NCBI GenBank assembly: GCA_019114985.1
Contig: DXEM01000019.1
Coordinates: forward strand, 35,490 to 99,489
DNA length: 64,000 bases
Source: Candidatus Anaerostipes excrementavium
GTDB lineage: Bacteria > Bacillota > Clostridia > Lachnospirales > Lachnospiraceae
Direction of reading: 5' to 3'
Shown here: positions 1 to 12,199 of the stretch, piece after piece
Layout of the letters: each line of letters opens with the position of its first letter
Numbering within the stretch: the stretch's first letter is position 1
Position numbers and translations under genes: made by a program
The notes under the pieces: generated by a model
Told to the model about the DNA's origin: nothing
Database searches by the model: none
The model's input: the letters and a program-made list of their open reading frames with translations, nothing else

Positions 1-383
1 GTATCGGTTGACTGCTCGCTGAATTCCGGTGCCGGGCGGTGGATTGGAAGTCTTTTTTCTCCTTTCGGCGCCGGTTTCTGGTCAATTGGTTCTCCAAGAA
101 CATTAAAGATACGTCCTAATGTTTCTTCTCCTACCGGAACCGAAATCGGTCCGCCGGTCGCTTTCGCTTCCATACCGCGAACAAGACCATCCGTCGTTCC
201 CATCGCGATACATCTTACCGTATCATCTCCCAGATGCTGGGCGACTTCTACAACGAGTTTCTCACCGTTTTTCAGCGGAATCTCGACCGCATCATTGATT
301 TCCGGGAGTTCATTGCCGCTGAATCTAATATCCAAGACCGCACCAATCACCTGGGTAATCTTCCCTGTATGATTATCTGCCAT
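1..383 (-). CDS. atpD: F-type ATP synthase beta subunit, first operon (3' end beyond window)
   Basis: This is the N-terminal part (127 codons) of the catalytic beta subunit of F1; the gene runs off the left edge. The start is the ATG at 381-383, and the translation begins [20 protein letters not shown], the typical beta N-terminal barrel, followed by the conserved [21 protein letters not shown] block near residues 77-98. The Walker A loop would lie outside the window. It follows atpG by 17 bases in the usual order A-G-D, so atpC is expected next. It is distinct from the complete atpD at 6182-7570. Confidence 0.95.
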   Translation of the reverse strand, partial: MADNHTGKITQVIGAVLDIRFSGNELPEINDAVEIPLKNGEKLVVEVAQHLGDDTVRCIAMGTTDGLVRGMEAKATGGPISVPVGEETLGRIFNVLGEPIDQKPAPKGEKRLPIHRPAPEFSEQSTD

Positions 384-400
384 TCTATTTCCTCCTAATC

Positions 401-1261
401 TTATTTCAGTGCTTCCGCTCCTGAAATGATTTCTGTCAGTTCTTGTGTAATCGCACCTTGCCGTGCCCGATTATAGGCAAGTTCCAGATCAGAGATCATC
501 TCTTCCGCATTGCTGGATGCGGCATCCATCGCCTGCATCCTGGCTCCATTTTCGCTGGCTGCGGATGATACCAGAGCGCCATATATCATGCTGCATATAT
601 ACTTAGGAATCAGCAAGGACAACGCTTCCTCCGGTTTTGGCTCGAAATTCATCAAAAGCTTTCCTTTCGGTTCTTCTGCATCCTTTTCCTTCACCGCTTC
701 CATCGGCAGTAATTTCATAAGTTTCGGCTCATGAACTACCGTATTCTTAAACTCAGTATACGCAAGATAAATTTCTCCAATCTGCCCTTCTTCATATGCT
801 TTTAATACTTTATTTCCTAAGTTTCTTGCATCTTCATACACCGGTTCATTGATAATCCCGGAATCATCTGATACGATCTGATATCCTCGGTGAGCAAGAA
901 TTTCCATTCCTTTATGTCCAACACCATAAACAACGATCTCATCCCGATCCAATCCACTGTCGCGGATCAGCTTTACAATGTTATTGTTGTAGCCGCCTGC
1001 AAGTCCTCGATTAGAAGAAATTACAATGATGCCTTTCTTCTCTGAACCATTCGCACAAAGATATGGATGATCGATGCCTTCCGTCTTTCCCAAGATCGAC
1101 GTCACCGTCTGATACATTTTCTGAAAATATGGTTTTGACTCTTCTGCTCTTTGTCTCGCCCGCTGAAGCTTCACAGTAGAGACGAGCTTCATCGCCTTGG
1201 TAATCTGCTCCGTACTCTCAATGCTGGTCTTTCGTCTCTTTATATCAATCATTGATGCCAT
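401..1261 (-). CDS. atpG: ATP synthase gamma subunit, first operon
   Basis: Central stalk subunit of F1 (286 aa). It rotates inside the alpha3-beta3 ring and links it to the c ring. The sequence has the typical N-terminal helix ([27 protein letters not shown]) and the C-terminal helix signature near residue 245 onward ([21 protein letters not shown], then ITQELTEI). Full length for the family. It sits between atpA (11 bases away) and atpD in a standard operon. A second atpG lies at 7596-8474 and is clearly diverged, so the two are paralogues and not a recent duplication. Confidence 0.97.
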   Translation of the reverse strand: MASMIDIKRRKTSIESTEQITKAMKLVSTVKLQRARQRAEESKPYFQKMYQTVTSILGKTEGIDHPYLCANGSEKKGIIVISSNRGLAGGYNNNIVKLIRDSGLDRDEIVVYGVGHKGMEILAHRGYQIVSDDSGIINEPVYEDARNLGNKVLKAYEEGQIGEIYLAYTEFKNTVVHEPKLMKLLPMEAVKEKDAEEPKGKLLMNFEPKPEEALSLLIPKYICSMIYGALVSSAASENGARMQAMDAASSNAEEMISDLELAYNRARQGAITQELTEIISGAEALK

Positions 1262-1272
1262 GACGATTCACC

Positions 1273-2802
<1,530 letters not shown>

Positions 2803-3348
2803 CTATACTTGTATTTTCGACAAATGCTTCGCCATAGAATCCAGTTTTGTTCTCACAGAACTGTCCACAACCCGATCATCCATACTGAGGATTAATCCTC
2901 CGAGAATAGACGCATCTGTCTGATAAGAAACATCCAGCTTCTGATAAGCAGATGCTTCCAATACCTTTCCTTCTATCTTTTTCTTCTGTTCCTGCGACAG
3001 CGGAAAGGCTGAGGTAACACTTAAGATACCGATTCCCTGCAGTTTCTTTAACTGCTCCAGGATATAATCAAAGATCTCCTCTAAGGCATCCCAGCGTCCC
3101 TTTTTGATTATGATCATCAGGAAGCCCATCATATCATCCGATGCTTTGCCTCCTAAAATATTTTCTACGGTTTCCATCTTCTGTTTCTTTGTAATCTGCG
3201 GATGGCAGAGAAAGGCAATCAGCTCCTCATCCTGTTTCATGATTTCTTTCATTGCCATGACCTCTTCGGCAGCCTGTAAAAGCTTTCCTTCTTCTGCCTT
3301 CAGCGAAACATAAGCATCCCCGTAGATCTTGCTTACTCTTGAAGCCAT
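2803..3348 (-). CDS. atpH: ATP synthase delta subunit, first operon
   Basis: Peripheral stalk subunit that clamps F1 to the b dimer (181 aa). The OSCP-like fold is recognisable from the N-terminal MASRVSKIYGDAYV and the C-terminal DASILGGLILSMDDRVVDSS region, where the family signature places a glycine-rich turn. Its start overlaps the end of atpF by 16 bases, which implies coupled translation. Order and length are normal. Confidence 0.95.
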   Translation of the reverse strand: MASRVSKIYGDAYVSLKAEEGKLLQAAEEVMAMKEIMKQDEELIAFLCHPQITKKQKMETVENILGGKASDDMMGFLMIIIKKGRWDALEEIFDYILEQLKKLQGIGILSVTSAFPLSQEQKKKIEGKVLEASAYQKLDVSYQTDASILGGLILSMDDRVVDSSVRTKLDSMAKHLSKIQV

Positions 3349-3854
3349 GTCTTATCACCCATTTCCTGCAAAGTCTCATCAACCAGCGTATTCTGCTCCT
3401 GGGCAGTAATCTTGTCGGAAATGATCTTACCGGCCATCATCACGGCCGTCTGAATGATCTCCTGTTTCATCTGGTCTTTGACCTTTGCCTTCTGAAGTTC
3501 TATCTCATGATCCGCATTGGCAAGGATTCTCGCAGCTTCTTCCTTTGCGTCTGCAACAATCTCCTCCTGCCGCTTCAATGCCTTTTTTCTGGATGCCGCC
3601 AGGATCGCATCTGCTTCTTTTTCAATATTTTTTAATTTCTCTTCATATTCTGCTTTTAACTTCGCGGCTGCTTTCTGATCTGCCGCCGCCTGATCTAATT
3701 CTCCGGCAATCTTATTCTTACGATTCTCCAGCAACTTTCTGACTGGCTCAAATAAAAGATAAGAAAGAAGCCCGAACATGATAAATACCGCAATGGCCTG
3801 GAAAATCACATCAAAGCCAAGCTGAATATCTAATCCAAATATTCTTCCGTCCAC
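3333..3854 (-). CDS. atpF: ATP synthase b subunit, first operon
   Basis: Membrane-anchored peripheral stalk (173 aa). One hydrophobic segment at about residues 10-32 is followed by a long charged, Ala-rich coiled coil that dimerises and contacts delta. The start codon is GTG at 3854, preceded by GGGAGG with good spacing; no better ATG fits. Lies between atpE and atpH in canonical order. Confidence 0.94.
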   Translation of the reverse strand: MDGRIFGLDIQLGFDVIFQAIAVFIMFGLLSYLLFEPVRKLLENRKNKIAGELDQAAADQKAAAKLKAEYEEKLKNIEKEADAILAASRKKALKRQEEIVADAKEEAARILANADHEIELQKAKVKDQMKQEIIQTAVMMAGKIISDKITAQEQNTLVDETLQEMGDKTWLQE

Positions 3855-3881
3855 GCCTTGGCCTCCCTTCGGCTATTTTTC

Positions 3882-4166
<285 letters not shown>

Positions 4167-4188
4167 TTATGTCTTAAATTTTTCCTGT

Positions 4189-4917
4189 TCAGGCATCTCT
4201 CTTGTCTGTTATAAATGTCATCGTCAGCATTGCGAATACAAATGTCTGAATCGCCCCTGAAAACAGATCAAAATACATATGAAGAAATGCCGGTATTCCT
4301 AGCTTTGCAAATATCGGAAGCAGCCCATACCAAAGCGCCATCATGATCGTTCCTGCCATAATATTTCCAAACAAACGCAGGGACATAGACAGCGGTGTTG
4401 CAAATTCTCCGATCAAATTAATCGGAAACAAGATCGGTATCGGCTTAAAGAGATCCGTAAAAACCCCGAATCCGCTGGTCTTAAATGCGCTGAATTGAAT
4501 CAGCACAAACGTAATCAGCGCCAGCGCCAGCGTTGTGCCGTAATCCGCCGTCGGCGGCCGCAGTCCAAACAAGCCTGACGTATTGCTGATAAAAATAAAG
4601 ATCATGATCGTTCCGATATAATTTACAAACGGTCTCCAATGCCTGCCCATATTTCCCTGTACCAAATTGTCCAGGGTCTCTACCAAAAGCTCCACAAAAT
4701 TCTGGACTCCTTCCGGTTTCTCACTGGCATTTAGAATCGCTCTTCTGGCTGCAAGTGCCAGGATCAAAATAAAGATCATTACGATCAATGTTGTTACATG
4801 TGTCGTCGTGATCCACACCTGATGTCCAAAGAACTTCAGCGGTATCAGCCCGTGTACCATGAAATCCACATCATTTCCCGATGCGGCAGCAATCATGGGG
4901 GCTCCCATCATTCCCAT
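4189..4917 (-). CDS. atpB: ATP synthase a subunit, first operon
   Basis: Stator channel subunit of Fo (242 aa, five to six membrane helices). The essential arginine is seen in PLSMSLRLFGNIMAG near residue 157-171, and the ending IQTFVFAMLTMTFI is typical of family a. It faces the c ring and provides the ion half-channels. Upstream is atpI (18 bases). The N-terminus is hydrophobic and glycine-rich, as in other clostridial a subunits. It differs strongly from the second a subunit at 11228-11911. Confidence 0.96.
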   Translation of the reverse strand: MGMMGAPMIAAASGNDVDFMVHGLIPLKFFGHQVWITTTHVTTLIVMIFILILALAARRAILNASEKPEGVQNFVELLVETLDNLVQGNMGRHWRPFVNYIGTIMIFIFISNTSGLFGLRPPTADYGTTLALALITFVLIQFSAFKTSGFGVFTDLFKPIPILFPINLIGEFATPLSMSLRLFGNIMAGTIMMALWYGLLPIFAKLGIPAFLHMYFDLFSGAIQTFVFAMLTMTFITDKRDA

Positions 4918-4935
4918 AGCATTACCTCCTTTCTC

Positions 4936-5340
4936 TTAATCTTCCATAATTTTTCTCGTAATATACTGATGAATTGGCTTCTGCAAAAATGCAGCTGCCT
5001 TATTCCCCAAAAATCCAATGACAATACCGATAAAACAAGCAAAATCACCTTTTATCCCCAAAAGCAAAATCAAAAGCATCGCCAAATAACGGATAATGGA
5101 ACATTTGACCATATAGCGGCTTGCCTGATTGGTATCCATATGCACCGCTTTCTGGATGCTGACCATCATATGGATCAAAATTCCCGCCGCGGCTCCGGTT
5201 CCGGCTGCGATACCGAGCAGATACCATAAATTCCCTTTGGTTATTATCATGCCCAAAATCCCAAATACCACTCCGCACAAAATGATCCCGATCAGCAGAT
5301 CCAGGAACATCTCGTCTATCTGCCGTAATTTATCCTTCAT
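4936..5340 (-). CDS. atpI: AtpI-like ATP synthase assembly protein
   Basis: Small membrane protein (134 aa) with four predicted transmembrane stretches, located between atpZ and atpB where AtpI is normally found. AtpI proteins assist c-ring assembly. The ATG at 5340 follows AAGGAGG with six-base spacing, which favours it over an in-frame start 30 bases upstream. The start overlaps atpZ by 11 bases. Identification rests on position, length and hydrophobicity pattern; sequence conservation in this family is low. Confidence 0.75.
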   Translation of the reverse strand: MKDKLRQIDEMFLDLLIGIILCGVVFGILGMIITKGNLWYLLGIAAGTGAAAGILIHMMVSIQKAVHMDTNQASRYMVKCSIIRYLAMLLILLLGIKGDFACFIGIVIGFLGNKAAAFLQKPIHQYITRKIMED

Positions 5341-5563
5341 CTTCGCCCTCCTTGCTGTCATCATTCGCATGTTTTACCAGTGCGTAGACGCCTCGAAATC
5401 CGCCAAGGACACCTAGAATCAGAAAAAAAAGGAAAAAGTGGGTCGAGAATGTACGGTCAATCCATAATCCTGCGAACATACACAAGAATATGGAGGTCAG
5501 CATCGTAATTCCAAGCTGTGTGATCAGGGAAAGCATCCGAAAGATCGATCCGTATTTTTTCAT
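5330..5563 (-). CDS. atpZ: AtpZ-family two-helix membrane protein
   Basis: Short protein (77 aa) with two membrane helices and the AtpZ-type motif FAGLWIDRTF between them (about residues 30-39), then GVLGGFRGVYAL. AtpZ and AtpI form a complex that helps assemble Na+ or H+ ATP synthases and has been linked to Mg2+/Ca2+ transport. First gene of the first operon. The ATG at 5563 has AAGGAGG five bases upstream; a start 36 bases earlier lacks this. The second ATP synthase operon has no atpZ or atpI. Confidence 0.8.
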   Translation of the reverse strand: MKKYGSIFRMLSLITQLGITMLTSIFLCMFAGLWIDRTFSTHFFLFFLILGVLGGFRGVYALVKHANDDSKEGEDEG

Positions 5564-5648
5564 GAGTCCCTCCTTGCCGTCTCTCGTCATTTCGGTCATT
5601 ATAACATTTCCTTCCTGTCATCACCACCACATTTCCGTTCTTTTGTAT

Positions 5649-5676
5649 AGTTTACCATAAAACCCAAACATTTCAA
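5649..5676 (-). promoter_or_regulatory. Promoter of the first ATP synthase operon
   Basis: On the minus strand, TTGAAA (5671-5676) and TAAACT (5649-5654) are separated by 16 bases, about 85 bases before the atpZ start. It lies between the terminator of the second operon and atpZ, so the first operon should be transcribed independently. The -10 is imperfect; TATACA slightly downstream is an alternative. Confidence 0.55.
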
Positions 5677-5710
5677 ACACATTATTGGTCAAAATCCACA
5701 ATACAAAAAG

Positions 5711-5752
5711 AACCTATGAAAATCAGATGATTTCTCCTGATCTCCATAGGTT
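5711..5752 (-). terminator. Rho-independent terminator of the second ATP synthase operon
   Basis: An eight-base perfect stem (AACCTATG with CATAGGTT) encloses a second pairing of GATCAG with CTGATT. On the minus strand it is followed by CTTTTTGTAT. It begins 15 bases after the atpC stop. Confidence 0.85.
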
Positions 5753-5766
5753 CCTGCTTTTCTTAT

Positions 5767-6180
5767 TTATTTTTTTGTATATTTGGATGTGACTTTCAGC
5801 CTTGCCATGGCTCTGGACAATGCAGCCTGCGTATGATAATACTGCAGCCGGCTTTGTTTCTGCCGCAGGCGTTCTTCAGCCCGTTCTTTTGCTTCCCGTG
5901 CTCGGATAATATCTACATCTTCCGGCCGTTCTACCGTATCGACTGCAATGACAACAAAGTCTCTTGTAATATCCGCAAAGCCTTCTCCAACAACAGCGGC
6001 ATGCCATTCTCCATTGACTTTGAACCGCAGTTCTCCGGCTACCACCGCCGTTACCGTATCTTCATGGTTGGCAAGAACGCCGTATAATCCGTCCACCGCC
6101 GGAAAAATAACCTGTTCACAGGCTCCGCTGTAAAATTTCTTGTCGCTTGCAATAATCTCAAAATAAAAGGTTTCTGCCAT
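5767..6180 (-). CDS. atpC: ATP synthase epsilon subunit, second operon
   Basis: Inner stalk subunit and inhibitor (137 aa). The N-terminal beta-sandwich begins MAETFYFEIIASDKKFYSG and contains the family-typical block FPAVDGLYGVLANHED (about residues 26-41). The C-terminal half is a helical hairpin rich in Arg, Glu and Ala. Last gene of the second operon, directly followed by a terminator. The start has an AGAGGTG site. Confidence 0.95.
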   Translation of the reverse strand: MAETFYFEIIASDKKFYSGACEQVIFPAVDGLYGVLANHEDTVTAVVAGELRFKVNGEWHAAVVGEGFADITRDFVVIAVDTVERPEDVDIIRAREAKERAEERLRQKQSRLQYYHTQAALSRAMARLKVTSKYTKK

Positions 6181-6181
6181 A

Positions 6182-8474
<2,293 letters not shown>

Positions 8475-8483
8475 GGAACTCAC

Positions 8484-9983
8484 CTACTTCTTATATTCTA
8501 AAATTCCCTGCTCGATTTCCTTCGCCAGCTCATCCGTCAGGACTTTCTTTTCATCGATCTCTTTTAAGATTTCCGGATGTTTCCGTTCAAAATAAGCCAC
8601 CATATCCTCAGTCTCCCTGCGAAGTTCCTTGATTGGTATATCATTCAGCATCTTGTGGGATGCCGCATAGAGCAAAACAATCTGCTTATGAAGCGGCATC
8701 GGCTGATACAGCGGCTGCTTCAGCAGCTCAATCAAATGGGTTCCGTGATTCAAAGTATTTTTCGTGCTTTCATCCAGATCGGAGCTAAACTGAGTAAAGA
8801 CTTCAAGCTCCCGATACTGTGCCAAATCGATTCTTAAGTTTCCTGCAACCTTTTTCATGATCTTTGTTTGTGCCGCCCCGCCGACACGAGATACGGAAAG
8901 ACCAACGTTGACTGCCGGACGAACGCCTGAGAAGAATAACTCGCTTTCCAAAAAGATCTGTCCATCAGTGATGGAGATCACATTGGTCGGAATATACGCA
9001 GATACATCTCCTGCCTGAGTCTCGATAATCGGCAGTGCCGTGATGGATCCCCCGCCGTGAGCCTCATCCAGCCTGCAGGAACGCTCCAGCAGTCTGGAAT
9101 GAAGGTAAAATACATCTCCCGGGTACGCTTCACGTCCAGGCGGTCTTTCCAACAGAAGAGAAATTGCACGGTATGCCACAGCATGTTTGCTCAAGTCATC
9201 GTAAACAATCAATACGTCTTTTCCCTGACTCATAAAATATTCTGCGATCGCTGTGCCGGAATAAGGGGCAATATACTGCTGGGACGCCAGATCACTGGCT
9301 GATGCAGATACAACGATGGAATATTCCATTGCGCCGTGTTTCTTCAAGTTCGTAACGATCTGTGAGACTGTGGAAGCTTTCTGACCAATTGCGACATAGA
9401 TGCAGATAACATCCTTTCCTTTCTGGTTCAGGATCGTATCTACCGCAATGGATGTCTTTCCTGTCTGACGATCTCCGATAATCAATTCTCTCTGTCCTTT
9501 TCCAATCGGGAACATAGAATCAATTGCCAAGATTCCTGTCTGCAGCGGCTGATCAACCGATTTTCTTGCGATAACTCCCGCTGCCTCATGCTCGATCGGG
9601 CGGCGTTCTTCCGCCTGAATTTCACCTTTTCCGTCAATCGGTTCCCCGATGGCGTTGACAACTCGTCCAATCATGCCATTCCCTACCGGAATGTCAGCCT
9701 GCACGCCGGTTCTTTTCACTTTTGAACCTTCCATCAAACCATGATCAGAGCCGAGCAAAACGACCCCGATGCAGTTTCTCTCCACATTCATGACTAACCC
9801 ATGGACGCCGGTCTCAAAGGTTACCAATTCTCCGTACATTGCCTGATCCATCCCATACACGGTGACGATGCCATCCGCAATCTGGATGATCCTGCCTTCT
9901 TCTTTTACTTCCGTCTTATGATCATAATTCTCTATTTGATCCTTCAAAACAGATACCACTGTTTCCGGATTAATACTGCTCAC
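8484..9983 (-). CDS. atpA: ATP synthase alpha subunit, second operon
   Basis: Alpha subunit (499 aa) with Walker [16 protein letters not shown] and the [14 protein letters not shown] signature, all intact. I place the start at GTG 9983 (translation begins with Val/[19 protein letters not shown]); the site GGAGGTG lies about ten bases upstream. An in-frame ATG at 10004 overlaps atpH and gives seven extra residues. Clearly diverged from the first alpha throughout. Confidence 0.95.
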   Translation of the reverse strand: MSSINPETVVSVLKDQIENYDHKTEVKEEGRIIQIADGIVTVYGMDQAMYGELVTFETGVHGLVMNVERNCIGVVLLGSDHGLMEGSKVKRTGVQADIPVGNGMIGRVVNAIGEPIDGKGEIQAEERRPIEHEAAGVIARKSVDQPLQTGILAIDSMFPIGKGQRELIIGDRQTGKTSIAVDTILNQKGKDVICIYVAIGQKASTVSQIVTNLKKHGAMEYSIVVSASASDLASQQYIAPYSGTAIAEYFMSQGKDVLIVYDDLSKHAVAYRAISLLLERPPGREAYPGDVFYLHSRLLERSCRLDEAHGGGSITALPIIETQAGDVSAYIPTNVISITDGQIFLESELFFSGVRPAVNVGLSVSRVGGAAQTKIMKKVAGNLRIDLAQYRELEVFTQFSSDLDESTKNTLNHGTHLIELLKQPLYQPMPLHKQIVLLYAASHKMLNDIPIKELRRETEDMVAYFERKHPEILKEIDEKKVLTDELAKEIEQGILEYKK

Positions 9984-9990
9984 CTGATCT

Positions 9991-10494
9991 TCACCTCCAT
10001 GCAAGATTCTGCGTCATCATTTCCAGTTTTCCTTTTAGGCTTCGATCCATAACCCGGTCGCCCACCTTCAAAATGAATCCGCCAATCAAAGACGCGTCCT
10101 CTTTTAGTTCCAATATTACATCTTCCGCCTGATATTCTTTCTTCAAATATTCCCTGATACGGGAAATCTGCGCTTCCTGCGGCTTTGTCACATAAGTCAA
10201 AGTCCCGGCAAGAATTTTATTCTTTCTGCGCATCTGCTGGTCATAATATAGAAATGCTTCTTCCAAACATTCTGCGTCATCATTGCGGCAGATAACTTTT
10301 AGGAAGCTGCTCACAGACTCTGAAAAAATCCGGTCAATAACCCTTTCTTTTTCCTGAAAGGAAATCGTTGGGTTCCTGAGCGCATCTTTCAGTTCTGGGC
10401 TTTCCCTCAGAATCTTTCTTGCATCTTCTATCTCTTTTTCAGACAAATCAAGCTCAAAAAGAGCTTGTCCATAGGACATTGAAATCATCCTCAT
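9991..10494 (-). CDS. atpH: ATP synthase delta subunit, second operon
   Basis: Peripheral stalk subunit (about 167 aa). The C-terminal [24 protein letters not shown] stretch is the delta/OSCP signature in shortened form. The start is uncertain: ATG 10494, ATG 10488 and ATG 10479 all have partial ribosome binding sites; a GTG at 10503 overlaps the atpF stop. Gene order is canonical. Confidence 0.9.
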   Translation of the reverse strand: MRMISMSYGQALFELDLSEKEIEDARKILRESPELKDALRNPTISFQEKERVIDRIFSESVSSFLKVICRNDDAECLEEAFLYYDQQMRRKNKILAGTLTYVTKPQEAQISRIREYLKKEYQAEDVILELKEDASLIGGFILKVGDRVMDRSLKGKLEMMTQNLAWR

Positions 10495-10495
10495 A

Positions 10496-10978
10496 TCAGA
10501 CACCTGCCTCTTTTAGGAAATCATCTAAGATCTTTTCATTTTCTTCGCTTCCCGTTTCTTTTTCAACGACTTTCGCAGCAGCCATCAGAGCGATTCCCGC
10601 GATCTCTGACTGCAGTCCGGCGATTGCCTGCTGTTTCTCTGCTTCGATATCTTTCTGGGCATTCTGTCTGATCTGCGCTGCCTCTTCGTTCGCCTTCTTT
10701 ACCTTTTCCTGGTACTCATTCTTCGCCCGTTCCCTGGCGTCCGAAATGATCTGTCCGGCCTCATCCTTTGCCTTACGCAGTGATTCTTCATACTCGGACT
10801 TTATCTGAGCTGCCTCCTCTTTCGCCGCCTTGGCATCCATCAGATCTTTTGAGATCATCTCTTTGCGCTTCTCCATAATAGCAGCAACCGGACCGAATAA
10901 AAACTTCCTTAACAATAGATAAAATACGACGATATTAACGATTGGCCAGATAATGCCCCAATCCAGTTTTAGAAACAT
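10496..10978 (-). CDS. atpF: ATP synthase b subunit, second operon
   Basis: Peripheral stalk b subunit (160 aa). One membrane helix at about residues 9-28 (IIWPIVNIVVFYLLL), then FLFGPV and a long Ala/Glu/Lys coiled coil. The ATG at 10978 follows CAGGAGG. Position between atpE and atpH is standard. Confidence 0.94.
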   Translation of the reverse strand: MFLKLDWGIIWPIVNIVVFYLLLRKFLFGPVAAIMEKRKEMISKDLMDAKAAKEEAAQIKSEYEESLRKAKDEAGQIISDARERAKNEYQEKVKKANEEAAQIRQNAQKDIEAEKQQAIAGLQSEIAGIALMAAAKVVEKETGSEENEKILDDFLKEAGV

Positions 10979-10996
10979 ATCTTACCGCCTCCTGTT

Positions 10997-11209
10997 TTAT
11001 TTCAGAACGATCAATAAAATCGCAACGACCAAACCATAGATTGCTGTTGACTCTGCAAGAGCACATCCAAGCAATAATGTCTTATTAATGTTTCCAGCTT
11101 CCTCCGGCTGTCTTGCAATGGCATTCAATGCTCCGTTTGTTGCAATACCGATACCGATTCCTGCTCCTAAACCTGTCAAAACTGCAATTCCTGCTCCTAA
11201 TAATCCCAT
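10997..11209 (-). CDS. atpE: ATP synthase c subunit lacking the Na+ Gln ligand
   Basis: Rotor proteolipid (70 aa, shorter than the first by the N- and C-terminal extensions). Helix 1 reads GLGAGIGIGIATN, so Ile20 stands where the first c subunit has Gln31. Helix 2 reads ALAESTAIYG with carboxylate Glu53 and Ser54. The connecting loop ARQPEEAG is normal. Without the Gln the Na+ coordination shell is incomplete, so H+ coupling is the simpler reading, although Ser54 next to Glu53 leaves some doubt. Confidence 0.95.
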   Translation of the reverse strand: MGLLGAGIAVLTGLGAGIGIGIATNGALNAIARQPEEAGNINKTLLLGCALAESTAIYGLVVAILLIVLK

Positions 11210-11227
11210 AATCTTATTCTCCTTTTC

Positions 11228-11911
11228 TTACTCAATTGATTCATTGATAAACAATGACGTTAGTAAAACAAAAACATATGCCTGAAGCAAACCGTCAAAA
11301 AAATCAAAATAACAGCTAAACGGCAGCGGCACGATTGCCGGAGCTGCGAATGTAATCAATTCCATCAGGACAAATCCGCCTAGAATATTTCCAAAAAGCC
11401 TCATACACAGAGACAGCGGTCTTGTCACCAGTTCCAGGATGTTGATCGGAACCATCATCGGCATTGGCTCAGCATAGCTGAAAAAATAGCCTTTCAGTCC
11501 CTTCTCCCTGATCCCGGCAAAGACGATCAAAAATAAACTGATCAATGCGAGTCCTGCGGTTACATTCAAATCTTTTGTCGGCGGCGCAACCCTGAAAAAT
11601 CCCGAAATGTTGGAACAAGCCAAATAAATTAACACGGTTCCGAGAAAAGGGATGTACCTTTTACCTTTTTCTCCCAGAAGATCTCCGATGAACCCATATA
11701 TAAATCCTACCAAGGCTTCTACATAGATCTGCGGACCTTCCGGAACGACTTTCAGGTTCCTTACAAATATGATGCAAAGCACAACAACGATTGCCATGAT
11801 GCCCCATGTAATCACGGTTGATTCCGGTACCGGTATCCCGCCTGCAATCGGAATCACAAAGCTGGTCTTAAGCTGCAGCGCTTCCATCAGCTTATCTGCC
11901 AATGAACCCAT
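11228..11911 (-). CDS. atpB: ATP synthase a subunit, second operon
   Basis: Fo stator channel subunit (227 aa). The essential arginine is in PLSLCMRLFGNILGG (about residues 158-172); the C-terminus LLQAYVFVLLTSLFINE is typical. First gene of this operon, with no atpI or atpZ before it, preceded by a long leader and a strong promoter. Start ATG 11911 with GAAGGTG upstream. Confidence 0.95.
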   Translation of the reverse strand: MGSLADKLMEALQLKTSFVIPIAGGIPVPESTVITWGIMAIVVVLCIIFVRNLKVVPEGPQIYVEALVGFIYGFIGDLLGEKGKRYIPFLGTVLIYLACSNISGFFRVAPPTKDLNVTAGLALISLFLIVFAGIREKGLKGYFFSYAEPMPMMVPINILELVTRPLSLCMRLFGNILGGFVLMELITFAAPAIVPLPFSCYFDFFDGLLQAYVFVLLTSLFINESIE

Positions 11912-11974
11912 CTTCTCACCTTCTTTATCCTGAGATTTAAACTATATCTAAGATACAGTTTTACTTAAAACAAG

Positions 11975-11995
11975 AGGGCATTTACACTATGCCCT
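11975..11995 (-). other. Hairpin in the leader of the second ATP synthase operon
   Basis: AGGGCAT and ATGCCCT form a seven-base perfect stem with a seven-base loop, about 30 bases downstream of the predicted transcription start and 64 bases before atpB. On the minus strand it is followed by CTTGTTTTAAG, too poor in U for a convincing terminator. It may stabilise the message or modulate expression. Confidence 0.45.
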
Positions 11996-12026
11996 TAAAG
12001 CTTGTAAACACCCTTGTCTTTGGTTC

Positions 12027-12055
12027 ATTTTATGCCTCCTTTTTTTATTTGTCAA
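12027..12055 (-). promoter_or_regulatory. Strong promoter of the second ATP synthase operon
   Basis: TTGACA (12050-12055) and TAAAAT (12027-12032) on the minus strand with exactly 17 bases between, one base from the sigma-A consensus. The predicted leader before atpB is about 110 bases. Confidence 0.85.
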
Positions 12056-12127
12056 TCCTTTTTCTGTTAAATTTCCGTATATTTTTTATTGATTTTGCAC
12101 AAAATGACTGTTTATTTTTTAGTAAAA

Positions 12128-12157
12128 ATGCCAGATTGCTTCTCTGCAATCCGGCAT
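12128..12157 (-). terminator. Terminator after the phosphatase/RpiB gene
   Basis: Twelve-base stem (ATGCCGGATTGC with GCAATCTGGCAT, one G-U pair) and a six-base loop, followed on the minus strand by TTTTACTAAAAAATA. It isolates the upstream sua5-rpiB transcript from the ATP synthase promoter. Confidence 0.9.
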
Positions 12158-12199
12158 CTGATCGGTCTGTCATCTCATTGATTCAAGTGATTAGAATCC

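Noticed and set aside
11956..12021. Short leader frame MNQRQGCLQALRA after AGGAGG upstream of the second ATP synthase operon
   Set aside because: The AGGAGG lies inside the promoter spacer and the ATG overlaps the -10, so it would not be transcribed as a ribosome binding site.
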